From CAZXFA01 sp964640085 (GTDB lineage Bacteria; Actinomycetota; UBA4738; HRBIN12), in NCBI GenBank assembly GCA_964640085.1, contig CAZXFA010000019.1, positions 1 through 55,573 on the forward strand: DNA of 55,573 nucleotides, given 5' to 3'. Positions within the stretch are counted from its first letter, which is position 1; every line of letters starts with the position of its first letter. The position numbers were made by a program, and so were the translations under genes. The notes below the pieces were generated by a model. It worked only from the letters and a program-made list of their open reading frames with translations. It made no database searches and had not been told where the DNA came from. Below, piece by piece: positions 15,123 through 23,760 of this stretch.

Positions 15123-16405
15123 CCGGGTCCCCGACGGAAGGCGGCGGCGCCCGAGTACCGAGCCGTGTCCCCCAGCTCCTCTTCGATCCGGAGCAGGCGG
15201 TTGTACTTCGCGGTGCGCTCGCCGCGCGTGGGCGCCCCGGTCTTGATCTGCCCCACGCCAACGGCCACCACGAGATCGGCGATCGTCGTGTCCTCGGTCT
15301 CACCCGAGCGATGGCTCACCATCGCCCGATAGCGGCCGCGTCGGGCGAGCTCGATCACGTCGAGCGTCTCGGTGAGCGAGCCGATCTGGTTCACCTTGAT
15401 CAGGATCGCGTTCGCGACGCCCTCGCGGATCCCGCGCTCCAGACGCTGGGGGTTGGTGACGAACAGGTCGTCGCCGACGATCTGGACGCGGTCGCCGAGC
15501 TCGGTGGTGAGCTCCGCCCAGCCCTCCCAATCGTCCTCGGCGAGCGGGTCCTCGAGCGAGATCACGGGGAAGTCGTCGAGCAACCCGCGCCAGACCTCCA
15601 CCATCCCCGAGGCCGAGAGGGCCGAGTTCTCCAGGTGGTAGGCGCCGTCGCGGTAGATCTCCGAGCACGCCGGGTCCATCGCGAGCGCCACCTCGTCCCC
15701 GGCCTCGAGCCCCACCGTACCGATCGCCTCCACCAGGAGCCCGAGCGCCTCCCGCGCGGTCGAGATCTGGGGTGCGAACCCGCCCTCGTCCCCCACGGCG
15801 GTGGACAGACCGCGCTGCGTCAGCGCGGACCGGAGCGCGTGGTAGATCTCGGCCCCCCACCGCAGCGCCTCGGAGAACGAGGCCGCGCCGACCGGCGCCA
15901 GCATGAACTCCTGGAGCTCGAGCTCGTTGTCCGCGTGCGCGCCGCCGTTGATCACGTTCAGGCACGGGACCGGCAGGACGTGCGCGTTCGAACCGCCGAG
16001 GTAACGGTAGAGCGGGAGCCCGAGCGAATCGGCGGCCGCGTGCGCGACGGCCAGGGACGCGCCGAGGACCGCGTTGGCCCCCAGGTTCGACTTGCCCGGC
16101 GTGCCGTCGAGCTCGAGCAGCAGCCGATCGACCGCGCGCTGATCGAGCGCCTCCTCCCCGATCAGCGCGGGCGCGATCGTCTCGTTCACGTTCCCCACGG
16201 CACGCAGGACGCCCTTGCCCCCGAACCGCCCGGGGTCGCGGTCCCGCAGCTCGAGCGCCTCGTGCTCGCCGGTGGAGGCACCGCTCGGCACCGCGGCGCG
16301 CCCGTAGGAACCGTCCTCGAGCTGCACGTCGACCTCCACGGTGGGGTTGCCCCGCGAATCGAGGATCTCGCGCGCGCGGACGGCTTCGACGACGGGCATG
16401 GACAC
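15119..16405 (-). CDS. eno: Enolase
   Basis: Phosphopyruvate hydratase, the glycolytic step from 2-phosphoglycerate to phosphoenolpyruvate. Full family length (428 residues). Visible motifs: AREILDSRGNPTVEVDV, VPSGASTGEHEALELRD, the Mg2+ ligands in AMDPACSEIY, SLEDPLAEDDW and VGDDLFVTN, and the signature ILIKVNQIGSLTET followed by SHRSGETEDTTIADL. GTG 16405 and ATG 16399 are alternative starts (MSMPVV or MPVV). It is followed by divIC through an ATGA overlap. It is also an RNA-degradosome component in many bacteria. Confidence 0.98.
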   Translation of the reverse strand: MSMPVVEAVRAREILDSRGNPTVEVDVQLEDGSYGRAAVPSGASTGEHEALELRDRDPGRFGGKGVLRAVGNVNETIAPALIGEEALDQRAVDRLLLELDGTPGKSNLGANAVLGASLAVAHAAADSLGLPLYRYLGGSNAHVLPVPCLNVINGGAHADNELELQEFMLAPVGAASFSEALRWGAEIYHALRSALTQRGLSTAVGDEGGFAPQISTAREALGLLVEAIGTVGLEAGDEVALAMDPACSEIYRDGAYHLENSALSASGMVEVWRGLLDDFPVISLEDPLAEDDWEGWAELTTELGDRVQIVGDDLFVTNPQRLERGIREGVANAILIKVNQIGSLTETLDVIELARRGRYRAMVSHRSGETEDTTIADLVVAVGVGQIKTGAPTRGERTAKYNRLLRIEEELGDTARYSGAAAFRRGPG

Positions 16406-16472
16406 CTATCCTAGCCCCGGTGCAGGTCCGGACCCTTGATTCGGCCGCCCCGTTCGGTGCAGGGTAGGGCCC

Positions 16473-17123
16473 ATGGACGAGCCTCGGCCGGAGCCCTGCT
16501 GCTTCGACGACTGGGCGGACCATCACGAGCGGCGGGCCAGGAAGAACGCGACCGCGGCCGGCATCACCGCCGTCCTCCTCGACGCCCTCACCGAGGCGGG
16601 ACTGGACGACAGGACGATCCTCGACGTCGGCTGCGGTGTCGGCGACCTCGCGATCGAGACCGTTCGCCGAGGCGCCGATCGGGCCTCGGGTGTCGAGCTC
16701 TCGGCCGAGAGCATCGCGCGGGCCCGCGAGCTCGCCGACGAGCGGGGGGTGGGCGATCGCACGTCCTTTGAGGTCGGCGACGGTGCGACGATGTCGCTCC
16801 CGCGCGCCGACGTCGTGGTCCTGAACCGTGTGGTGTGCTGCTACCCCGATGTCGAGGCGCTGCTGACGAACACGCTCGCCGTGACCGGCACCGTGTACGC
16901 GTTCACCGTACCGCCGTCCCGAGGGATCCCGGGCCTGATCGCGAAGGTGCTCGTGGCGATGTCGAACGCCTGGTACCGGCTCCGCGATCGGAAGTTCCGA
17001 GGGTTCCGCACCTTCGTCCACGACGTGGACACCATCGACGAGCGCGTGCGCGCGGCCGGGTTCCGACCGGTCCGACGCGAGCTCCGCCGGTTGGCGTGGG
17101 AGCTCGCCATCTACGCTCGCTGA
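16473..17123 (+). CDS. Class I SAM-dependent methyltransferase
   Basis: A 216-residue methyltransferase. Motif I ILDVGCGVGDLAIETV binds S-adenosylmethionine; an acidic GVELSAESIARARELA follows, then ADVVVLNRVVCCYPDVEALL as motif IV. The N-terminal CCFDDWADHHERRARKN and the Cys-Cys before the tyrosine are typical of a UbiE/ChlM-like group of unknown substrate. It is on the plus strand, unlike its neighbours, and its last 13 bp overlap the 3' end of the convergent GNAT gene. It sits between eno and mazG, where relatives have no such gene, so it is probably an insertion. Confidence 0.88.
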   Translation: MDEPRPEPCCFDDWADHHERRARKNATAAGITAVLLDALTEAGLDDRTILDVGCGVGDLAIETVRRGADRASGVELSAESIARARELADERGVGDRTSFEVGDGATMSLPRADVVVLNRVVCCYPDVEALLTNTLAVTGTVYAFTVPPSRGIPGLIAKVLVAMSNAWYRLRDRKFRGFRTFVHDVDTIDERVRAAGFRPVRRELRRLAWELAIYAR

Positions 17124-17896
17124 CCGGGCGGCTTCCTCACGAAATCGAGCGACCGATCGACCTCATCGAACCCGAGCTTCGCGTACAGTTGCTTCGGCCA
17201 GTCCTCGTCGTCGGCTCCCAGGAATACGAGGTCGGCGCCCGAGTCCCTCGCCGCGCGGACGGCGGCCAGGACGGCGGCCCGGGCGAACCCGCGGCCCCGA
17301 TGCTCGACGAGCGTGTAGACGTCCTCCACCTGCGCGACATCGCCGAGCACGTAGAGCTCGCATCCCGACACCAACTCCGCACCGTCGCGGGCGCCGAAGA
17401 ACCGCGCGCCGATGCCTTCGACGAGGACGCCCCTGAAGTCGGCGAGCATCCGTGCGTCCGCGGCGTCGTCCACCTCCCCGCTCTGGAGGTTCGCGCTGAT
17501 GTAGAGCTGTCTCGCGGTCTCGAGGTCGATCTCCTCCGCGCGATCGTCGGTCCACCGGTCGGGCTCGCGCGCGTGCACCATCGCCACGTTCCGCTCCACG
17601 TCGTAGCCGAGCCGCCGGAGACCCGGCGCGAGACGCTCACCCTCGACGGCGTCCTCCACCAACAGCGTGCGGTGGGCCAGGCGAGAGCGGCCGAGCACGT
17701 CGTCTGCGTCCGCTGCGAGATCCTCGGCGCTCACTCCGGCGAGCGGCGCCTCCACCCACACGAAGTTGCTGAACCACCGCCGCGGGAACCCCTCGTGGAA
17801 GTAGGCGGTGCCGAACCGGGAGCGCTCGGTCCGAGTGGAGGTGCGCTCCGCCAGGTCGCGTTCGAATACGCGGATCCGCTCCAGGCGATCGTCCAT
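17111..17896 (-). CDS. GNAT-family N-acetyltransferase
   Basis: A 261-residue acetyltransferase with two parts. The N-terminal half (FHEGFPRRWFSNFVWVEAPL, LVEDAVEGERLAPGLRRLGY) looks like a degenerate GNAT fold; the C-terminal half carries the acetyl-CoA site (VEDVYTLVEHRGRGFARAAV with R/Q-x-x-G-x-G/A pattern) and ends LYAKLGFDEVDRSLDFVRKP. The substrate is unknown. ATG 17896 starts 8 bp after the mazG stop, so it may be the last gene of the mfd-foldase-mazG unit. Confidence 0.85.
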   Translation of the reverse strand: MDDRLERIRVFERDLAERTSTRTERSRFGTAYFHEGFPRRWFSNFVWVEAPLAGVSAEDLAADADDVLGRSRLAHRTLLVEDAVEGERLAPGLRRLGYDVERNVAMVHAREPDRWTDDRAEEIDLETARQLYISANLQSGEVDDAADARMLADFRGVLVEGIGARFFGARDGAELVSGCELYVLGDVAQVEDVYTLVEHRGRGFARAAVLAAVRAARDSGADLVFLGADDEDWPKQLYAKLGFDEVDRSLDFVRKPPGQRA

Positions 17897-17903
17897 CGAG
17901 GGG

Positions 17904-18752
17904 TCAGCGCACCTCGCGGAACAGCGAGCGGATCTCCGACTCCGTCATCGTGTCCGGATCGAGACCCCGGTCGCGCGCGAGGGTCATGAAGCGCTCGTAG
18001 CGGTCGGCGAACCCCCGGACCGTCCGTCGGAGCGCGCTCTCGGGGTCCACCCCGAGACGACGGGCGACGGCGACCGTGGCGAACAGCACGCCGCCGATCT
18101 CCTCCTCGGCGTTCTCCGGACCGGTCTGCGCCTCGAGCTTGGCGTTCTCCGGACCGGTCTGCCCCTCGAGCTCGGCGACCTCCTCTCGAAGCGCCTCGAG
18201 CGCCCCGTCCAAGGTGCGCCACTCGAACCCCCAGCCCGCCGCCCGGCGCTGGACCTTCGCCGCCCGGGCGAGCGCCGGGAGCGCCTCGGGGATGTCGTCC
18301 TCGATCGGCTTCTTCCCCTTCTCCTCCGCCTTGATGCGCTCCCAGTTGACCAGCACCTCGTCGGCCCCGGCGACCTCGACGTCGCCGAACACGTGGGGAT
18401 GGCGCCGGATCAGCTTGCGGACGATGCCCTCGGCGACGTCGTCGACGTCCCACGCGCCGCCGTCGGCGGCCATCTGCGCGTGGAACGCGACCTGGAGGAG
18501 GACGTCGCCGAGCTCCTCGCGCAGGCGGTCCCGATCGTCGGCGTCGATCGCCTCGAGCACCTCGTGCGTCTCCTCGAGCAGGTGTCGCGCCAGCGATCGA
18601 TGGGTCTGCTCCCGGTCCCACGGGCACCCGCCGGGGCCGCGCAGCCGAGCCATCACGCGGATCAGGTCGAGCAGGCGCTCCCCCCCGTGGGACGAGGGGA
18701 CCCGCCCCCCGGGGACGTGGGAGAGGATCGGGTCGCCGGGAGGCTGGGTCAC
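17904..18752 (-). CDS. mazG: MazG-type nucleoside triphosphate pyrophosphohydrolase
   Basis: A 282-residue MazG with two tandem alpha-helical domains. The first has LRGPGGCPWDREQTHRSLA, LLEETHEVLEAIDADD and LREELGDVLLQVAFHA (ExxE12-ExxD pattern). The second has GFEWRTLDGALEALREEVAE then EEEIGGVLFATVAVARRLGV. MazG hydrolyses NTPs to NMP plus PPi and clears damaged nucleotides. The GTG start at 18752 overlaps the TGA of the foldase gene (GTGA). An 11-residue direct duplication (QTGPENA repeated) sits in the loop just before the second ExxE/ExxD set. In relatives mazG lies near mfd and eno, as here. Confidence 0.95.
   Translation of the reverse strand: MTQPPGDPILSHVPGGRVPSSHGGERLLDLIRVMARLRGPGGCPWDREQTHRSLARHLLEETHEVLEAIDADDRDRLREELGDVLLQVAFHAQMAADGGAWDVDDVAEGIVRKLIRRHPHVFGDVEVAGADEVLVNWERIKAEEKGKKPIEDDIPEALPALARAAKVQRRAAGWGFEWRTLDGALEALREEVAELEGQTGPENAKLEAQTGPENAEEEIGGVLFATVAVARRLGVDPESALRRTVRGFADRYERFMTLARDRGLDPDTMTESEIRSLFREVR
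18108..18173 (-). repeat. 33-bp in-frame tandem duplication inside mazG
   Basis: Two adjacent 33-bp units, 18108-18140 and 18141-18173, differ at two positions. They encode the repeated peptide (E/A)-(x)-QTGPENA-x-LE within the C-terminal MazG domain, between its first helix and the EEEIGG metal-binding segment. The frame is kept. It is absent from the general family pattern and looks like a recent slippage event. Confidence 0.85.
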
Positions 18753-19753
18753 GGCGTGGCGCCGGTCGGCGCGGGCGACTCCGCCGTGCTGCGCACCGGG
18801 AGCACCTCGCCGGTGGCGACGTCCAGGCGCCCGTACCGCGGGTTCACCTCGATGTCGATCTCCACGTAGCGCTGGCGCAGCCAGGCGTCGAACACCGTCG
18901 CCCCCTGCTGGGCCACGATCTGCTCGCGGACGTCGTCGAACGCCGCGACGTCGCGACGGATCAGCTCGATCACGTGCCAGCCGAACTGCGTCTGGACCGG
19001 ACCGGAGATCCCTCCGGGCTCGAGGGCGAGCACGGCCGCCGTGAACACCGGGTCGAACCGTTGGAGGAACTCCGATTCGGAGAAGGCGCCGAGGTTTCCG
19101 CCGTTGGCCGCCGAGGTCTCGTCCTGCGAGCGCTCCCGCGCCAGCCGTTCGAAGTTCCGCGACGTCGCGCGGTCCGCGATCGTGGCCGCCTCGCGCTCGG
19201 TCTCCACCAGGATGTGGCTCACCTCCACCGTGGTGAACTGCCCGAGCTGCTGCTCGTAGGCCTCCTGCAGCTCCGCCTCGTCGAGACCCTCGTCGATCAC
19301 CTCCTGCTGGACGTCGCCGAACAGCAGCAGGCGCCGGGCGAGCTCCACGAGCTGCGACCGCGTCACCCCGGCCTCCTCCAGGCGTGAGGAGAGCTCGGTC
19401 GGCCCGCCCAGATCGCCCTCCAGCCTGGAGATCGCGTCCTGTACCTCGGTGTCCTCCACCTGCACGTCCCGACCCTCGGCGTAGGACAGGACGAGCTCCT
19501 CCTGGATCAGGTTGGTCAGCGTGAACCGCGCGCAGGCTGCATCCTGGCTCTCGCCCTGGACCGGTGTGCCGCACGGAACCCCGGACAGGCCGGTGAGGAG
19601 CCGGAACAGAGCGATCTCCTTGCGGAGCTCCTCGTGCGAGAGCTCGGTGGCGCCGATGGTCGCGGCGGTGGACGAGGTCCCGCACGCGGACAGCACCAGT
19701 ACCACGGAAACGAGCGCAAGGAGCAGGCGGATCGGGAAGGAGCGGCGGGTCAC
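18749..19753 (-). CDS. SurA/PrsA-like peptidyl-prolyl isomerase lipoprotein
   Basis: A 334-residue lipoprotein foldase. The signal peptide ends in the lipobox LSAC (residues ~21-24). A SurA-N-like helical domain with EELRKEIALFRLLTG and a Cys pair (GVPCGTPVQGESQDAACARF) follows, then a parvulin domain (VEVSHILVETEREAATIADR, FERLARERSQDETSAANGGN, GPVQTQFGWHVIELI), then a C-terminal helix. It would fold exported proteins at the outer face of the membrane. The GTG start overlaps the mfd stop (GTGA), and its own stop overlaps mazG, so the three genes are translationally coupled. Mycobacterial gene order has a lipoprotein gene (lpqU) near this point. Confidence 0.9.
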   Translation of the reverse strand: MTRRSFPIRLLLALVSVVLVLSACGTSSTAATIGATELSHEELRKEIALFRLLTGLSGVPCGTPVQGESQDAACARFTLTNLIQEELVLSYAEGRDVQVEDTEVQDAISRLEGDLGGPTELSSRLEEAGVTRSQLVELARRLLLFGDVQQEVIDEGLDEAELQEAYEQQLGQFTTVEVSHILVETEREAATIADRATSRNFERLARERSQDETSAANGGNLGAFSESEFLQRFDPVFTAAVLALEPGGISGPVQTQFGWHVIELIRRDVAAFDDVREQIVAQQGATVFDAWLRQRYVEIDIEVNPRYGRLDVATGEVLPVRSTAESPAPTGATP

Positions 19754-22700
19754 CGGGCCATCCTAGCAACGTCCTCGTGGGCCCCTGCCGACGGATCGGC
19801 CCCGGTCACGCGTCGCAGCGCGGCCTCCACCCAACCCGGCAGCTCCGATCCGGCGACCCGCTCCGGCTCCAGGTTCAGCGTGGCCGTGGCCGGGTGGTGC
19901 GATGCCCGGGGGAGGACCTCCCCGAGCCCGGTCCCGGCCGGGAGCGCGACGGGCTTCACCCGCACCTGGTTCCGGTACGTCGAGACCTCCTCCACGCCGA
20001 GGCGCGCGCACGTCAGCCGGAGCGAGGCCACCGCGAACAGCGTCTGGACCTCGTCGGGGAGCCGGCCGTACCGGTCGGTCGCCTCGGTCTGGACACGCTC
20101 CAGCGCCTCATGGTCACCGGCGGTGGAGATCCGCCGGTACAGGTCCAGCCGGAGCGCCTCCTGCGCCACCCAGCCGGGCGGCACGAAGGCACGCACCGGC
20201 AGGTCGATCCGGATCTCCTTCTCCTCGAGGAGCGGCTCGCCCTTCAGCTCGGCCACCGACTCCTGGAGGAGCCGGGCGTACGTGTCGAACCCCACCGCGG
20301 CGATGTGCCCGTGCTGCTCGGCACCGAGCACGTTGCCGGCGCCCCGGATCTCGAGGTCCCGCAGCGCGATCTGGAACCCGGAGCCGAGCGCCTGGTGGCG
20401 GCTGATCGTCGTCAGCCGCTCGTGCGCCTCCTCGGTCAGCTCGCGCTGCGGTGGGAAGAAGAAGTAGGCGAACGCGCGCTCCGAGCTCCGACCCACCCGG
20501 CCTCGGAGCTGGTACATCTGCGCCAGCCCCAGGCGGTCGGCCGAGTCGACGACGAGCGTGTTGGCGCTCGGCACGTCCAGGCCCGACTCGATGATCACCG
20601 TCGAGACCAGGACGTCCGCCTCGCGTTCCCAGAACCGCAGCATCTCGCGTTCGAGCTCGGCCTCGTCCATCCGCCCGTGAGCGACCACGATCCGCGCCTC
20701 CGGCACCCGCTCCTTCAACCACGCGGCTTGCCGGTCGATCGTCGCGATCCGGTTGTGGACCCAGAAGACCTGCCCCTCGCGCAGCAGCTCACGGCGAACG
20801 GCCCCGAGCCCGAGGTCCCCCTCGTAGGGCCCGACGTACGTGAGGACCGGCTGGCGATCCTCCGGCGGGGTGTCGATCGTGGACATGTCGCGGATCCCGG
20901 TGAGAGCCATCTCGAGCGTGCGCGGGATCGGGGTGGCGGTCATCGTCAGCACGTCGACGTGGGTCCGCAGCTTCTTCAGCCGCTCCTTGTGCGCGACTCC
21001 GAACCGCTGCTCCTCGTCGACGACCAGCAGGCCCAGATCCCGGAACGACACGTCCGTCGACAGGAGCCGGTGGGTGCCGATCACAACGTCGATGGCACCC
21101 TTGGCCACATCCTCGAGGATCCGGTTCTGCTCGGGACGCGGCACGAATCGCGAGAGCATCGCCACCTTCACCGGGAACGGAGCGAAGCGCTCGCCGAACG
21201 TGATGACGTGCTGCTCGGCCAGGAGCGTCGTGGGGACCAGGACCGCAACCTGCTTGCCGTCCATCACAGCCTTGAACGCCGCGCGGACGGCGATCTCGGT
21301 CTTGCCGAACCCGACGTCCCCACAGATCAGCCGGTCCATCGGCTTCGGGCGGTGCATGTCCGCCTTGACCTCCTCGATCGCGGTGAGCTGGTCACCCGTC
21401 TCCACGTGGGGGAACGCGTCTTCGAGCTCCGCTTGCCACGGCGTGTCGGGGCCGAACGCATGCCCCTCGACCGACATCCGCACCGAGTACAGGCGGACGA
21501 GCTCGCCCGCCATGTCCTTCACCGCACGCTTGACGCGGCGCGTGGTGCGGGCCCAATCGTTGGTTCCCAGGCGCGAGAGCCGCGGCACGTCGCCTCCCAC
21601 GTACCGGGCGACCATCCCGACCTGGTCGGTGGGGACGGAGAGGCGGTCGCCGGCCGCGTACTCGAGCACCATGTAGTCGCGTTCGGCTCCGCCGATCGCC
21701 CGCCGGCGGATCCCCGCGTACCGACCGACCCCGTGGATCCGATGGACGGCGAAGTCGCCCGGCTCGAGCTCCTCGGCGATCGCGTCCGTCCGTCGCGACG
21801 TGAACCTCGGAGCCTCCCGCGTGTGGCGCCGCGAGCCGAACAGGTCCTCCTCCGTGACCACCGCGAGGCGGCCCTGTACGGAGACGAACCCGTCCGCGAG
21901 CGGCGCCTCCACGGCCTCGGCGCCGGGGATCGCGACGAACTCCTTGACGCGTTCGAGCGACCCGTGCCCCCCCGCCGCCAGGACCACGCGGTAGCCGCGC
22001 TCGTGGAGCTCGGCGGCGCGCCGAGCAAGCTCCGCCGGGTTGCCCTGTGCGGTCCCCCATCCCTCGAGCGCGAGGTCGAGGCCCTCGGCGAACTCGGTCA
22101 GCCGCAGCTCGACGCGCCCGCCCACGGCCTCCTCGAGCGGAACCAGCACCGGAGGCCCCGGCCAGTCGGAGGCCTCCGCGAGCGCGATCGCCTCGTCGAA
22201 GGCCTGTCGGGCGCGATCGCGGGTGCGACGAGCCTGGGTGAGGACGACCCACGAGCCGGTGGGCAGGAGCTCGGCCGGCAACGGCATCGCCTCGAACAGC
22301 AGCGGAGCGAACGACTCCATCCCCTCGAAGAGCGCGCCGTCGGCGATCCGCTGGAGCCCGTCGCGGAGCCGGTCGAGGTGCTTCGGCGCGAGGCGTTCGG
22401 CCCGCGCACGGAGCTCCGCGTCGGCGATCAGCTCCCGGACCGGGGGAACCTCGACGCGGACCACCTTCGAGGTCGAGAGCTGGGAGGCGGGCGCGAACTC
22501 GCGCATCGACTCGACCTCGTCACCCAGGTACTCGAGCCGGACCGGTCGACGCGAAGTGCCCGGGAACACGTCGAGGACCCCGCCGCGCACGGAGAACTCG
22601 CCTCGATGCTCGACGACGTCGGTCCGGAGGTAGCCCAGCGAGACGAGGCGTTCGGCCATCTCGTCGGGCGGGACCTCGATCCCGGCCACGAGCTCGAGCG

Positions 22701-23103
22701 GGGGGACCGTCCCGAGGGTTGGCGCTAGGCGCTGCATCGCGGCGAGGCCGGTGGTGGTGAGGACGAACGGGCCCTCCGCTACTCGGAGCCGGTGGACCGC
22801 GTCCGCCCGGCGGGCCGCTACCTCGGGCGAGGGGCTGATGCGCTCGTACGGCAGCGCCTCCCAGGCTGGGAGGAGCGCGGACCGCTCGGGGCCGAGCCAC
22901 GCCTCGGCGCCCCGTTGCATGCCTTCGGCCTCGCGCGGGCCGGGCGTGACGACCATGACCGGCCCCTCGAGCGCCCAGGCGAGCGCGGCCACGACGGCGT
23001 CCTCGCCGGCGTCGGCGCGAGCGAGGATCGGCCGGGCACGCTCGAGCAGCAGACGCTCGAAGGCGTCCGAGCCGATCAGCCCGTCGAGCAGGCCCTCCAG
23101 CAC
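19750..23103 (-). CDS. mfd: Transcription-repair coupling factor Mfd
   Basis: An ATP-dependent translocase that removes stalled RNA polymerase and recruits UvrA. With GTG 23103 it has 1117 residues, the normal size. Domains in order: UvrB-like N-terminal module (VVTPGPREAEGMQRGAEAWL, ALPYERISPSPEVAARRADA), the CarD-like RNA polymerase interaction domain (LEPGDFAVHRIHGVGRYAGI), RecG-like helicase core with Walker A CGDVGFGKTEIAVRAAF, LLVVDEEQRFGVAHKERLK and TATPIPRTLEMALTG, motif VI QLRGRVGRSSERAFAYFFF, and the C-terminal TRCF domain. GTG 23103 is preferred because GGAGGAGG precedes it by 5-6 bp; a longer frame to 23157 starts within this site. Confidence 0.97.
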   Translation of the reverse strand: MLEGLLDGLIGSDAFERLLLERARPILARADAGEDAVVAALAWALEGPVMVVTPGPREAEGMQRGAEAWLGPERSALLPAWEALPYERISPSPEVAARRADAVHRLRVAEGPFVLTTTGLAAMQRLAPTLGTVPPLELVAGIEVPPDEMAERLVSLGYLRTDVVEHRGEFSVRGGVLDVFPGTSRRPVRLEYLGDEVESMREFAPASQLSTSKVVRVEVPPVRELIADAELRARAERLAPKHLDRLRDGLQRIADGALFEGMESFAPLLFEAMPLPAELLPTGSWVVLTQARRTRDRARQAFDEAIALAEASDWPGPPVLVPLEEAVGGRVELRLTEFAEGLDLALEGWGTAQGNPAELARRAAELHERGYRVVLAAGGHGSLERVKEFVAIPGAEAVEAPLADGFVSVQGRLAVVTEEDLFGSRRHTREAPRFTSRRTDAIAEELEPGDFAVHRIHGVGRYAGIRRRAIGGAERDYMVLEYAAGDRLSVPTDQVGMVARYVGGDVPRLSRLGTNDWARTTRRVKRAVKDMAGELVRLYSVRMSVEGHAFGPDTPWQAELEDAFPHVETGDQLTAIEEVKADMHRPKPMDRLICGDVGFGKTEIAVRAAFKAVMDGKQVAVLVPTTLLAEQHVITFGERFAPFPVKVAMLSRFVPRPEQNRILEDVAKGAIDVVIGTHRLLSTDVSFRDLGLLVVDEEQRFGVAHKERLKKLRTHVDVLTMTATPIPRTLEMALTGIRDMSTIDTPPEDRQPVLTYVGPYEGDLGLGAVRRELLREGQVFWVHNRIATIDRQAAWLKERVPEARIVVAHGRMDEAELEREMLRFWEREADVLVSTVIIESGLDVPSANTLVVDSADRLGLAQMYQLRGRVGRSSERAFAYFFFPPQRELTEEAHERLTTISRHQALGSGFQIALRDLEIRGAGNVLGAEQHGHIAAVGFDTYARLLQESVAELKGEPLLEEKEIRIDLPVRAFVPPGWVAQEALRLDLYRRISTAGDHEALERVQTEATDRYGRLPDEVQTLFAVASLRLTCARLGVEEVSTYRNQVRVKPVALPAGTGLGEVLPRASHHPATATLNLEPERVAGSELPGWVEAALRRVTGADPSAGAHEDVARMAR

Positions 23104-23356
23104 GTCGTCCTCCTCCGGACAGCACGAACAGGCCCTGTCGCGTCGCGACGGGCCCATCGAGGTCGAGTGTACCGGGGCGGTCGCAGTGGGGCCCTCGGCA
23201 TGGGGTCCATCCGCCCTTCACACCAGGCGGGCGCGAGGAGATGGTGGGCTCGCCTCCTCTGCAGGAGGGACAGCAGGTGGGCAGCGCGACCGTGGCCGAG
23301 GAGCGACTGGCGGAGCCGAAGGGCCTCCCCGAGCTGTCGAACGGAACGCGCCCAGA
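23104..23356. other. Interval upstream of mfd without a recognisable gene
   Basis: About 250 bp between the mfd start and the first gene fossil. Open frames on the plus strand pass through but show no domain and no ribosome site. It should contain the mfd promoter; no convincing -35/-10 pair was found. Confidence 0.4.
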
Positions 23357-23466
23357 GCGGTCCTGCTCGCCTACCTCATCACCTCGGACCCGACCGCGCC
23401 CAGGACATCGCTCAGGAGGCGTTCGTCCGGGCGGCGGGCCGGTTCCGCCACCTACGGCTCCCCGAG
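23357..23466 (+). pseudogene. Remnant of an ECF sigma factor region 2
   Basis: Plus-strand sequence encodes AVLLAYLITSDP in one frame and, after a shift near 23392, DRAQDIAQEAFVRAAGRFRH in another. Joined, they match the sigma-70 region 2 pattern LAYLLTGD-(x)-AEDLVHEAFINVAGRLGHLR of the intact ECF factor at 7664-8215. There is no start, no region 4 and the frame is broken, so it is a fossil. It lies on the strand opposite to its neighbours. Confidence 0.65.
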
Positions 23467-23520
23467 GCCTCGAACGGGGAAGGCCATGGGGTTGGCGGCG
23501 GCTACGGATGCCTCCTCGCG

Positions 23521-23757
23521 TTGGACGTGCGCGGGGGTACCCAGGCGGCCCGGAGGGCGTTCGACCGGCTGCGGCTGGGTTCCGGGCGACGGATCTGGGA
23601 CGGATCAAGAGCGTGGCCACGATCCCGGCGATCTCGACCCACCAGCAGGAGGGAGTCGAGGGGCCGAGCGATCGCCGGCGTGCCCGCGAACCAGATCCGG
23701 CTCTCGGTCGGCGGCGAGCACCCCGACGACGTGATCGCCGACCTGGAGGTGCGCTGA
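23521..23757 (+). pseudogene. C-terminal remnant of a Cys/Met-metabolism PLP enzyme
   Basis: Three frames in succession give LDVRGGTQAARRAFDRLRL, then IKSVATIPAISTHQQEG, then AIAGVPANQIRLSVGGEHPD with DDVIADLEVR and a stop at 23757. These match, in order, the C-terminal end of cystathionine gamma-synthase/methionine gamma-lyase type enzymes (F-x-L-x-GG-x-x-A, LGG-x-x-S-hydrophobic-x-x-P...TH, G-x-x-x-x-x-IRLSVG-x-E-x-x-x-DL-x-x-DL). At least two frameshifts and loss of the catalytic N-terminal two-thirds make it a pseudogene. It ends 3 bp before the pth stop on the other strand. Confidence 0.75.
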
Positions 23758-23760
23758 GCC

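Noticed and set aside
17904..19769. A 621-codon frame suggesting a MazG fusion protein
   Set aside because: The front is off-frame to the foldase gene. MazG starts at GTG 18752, coupled to the foldase stop.
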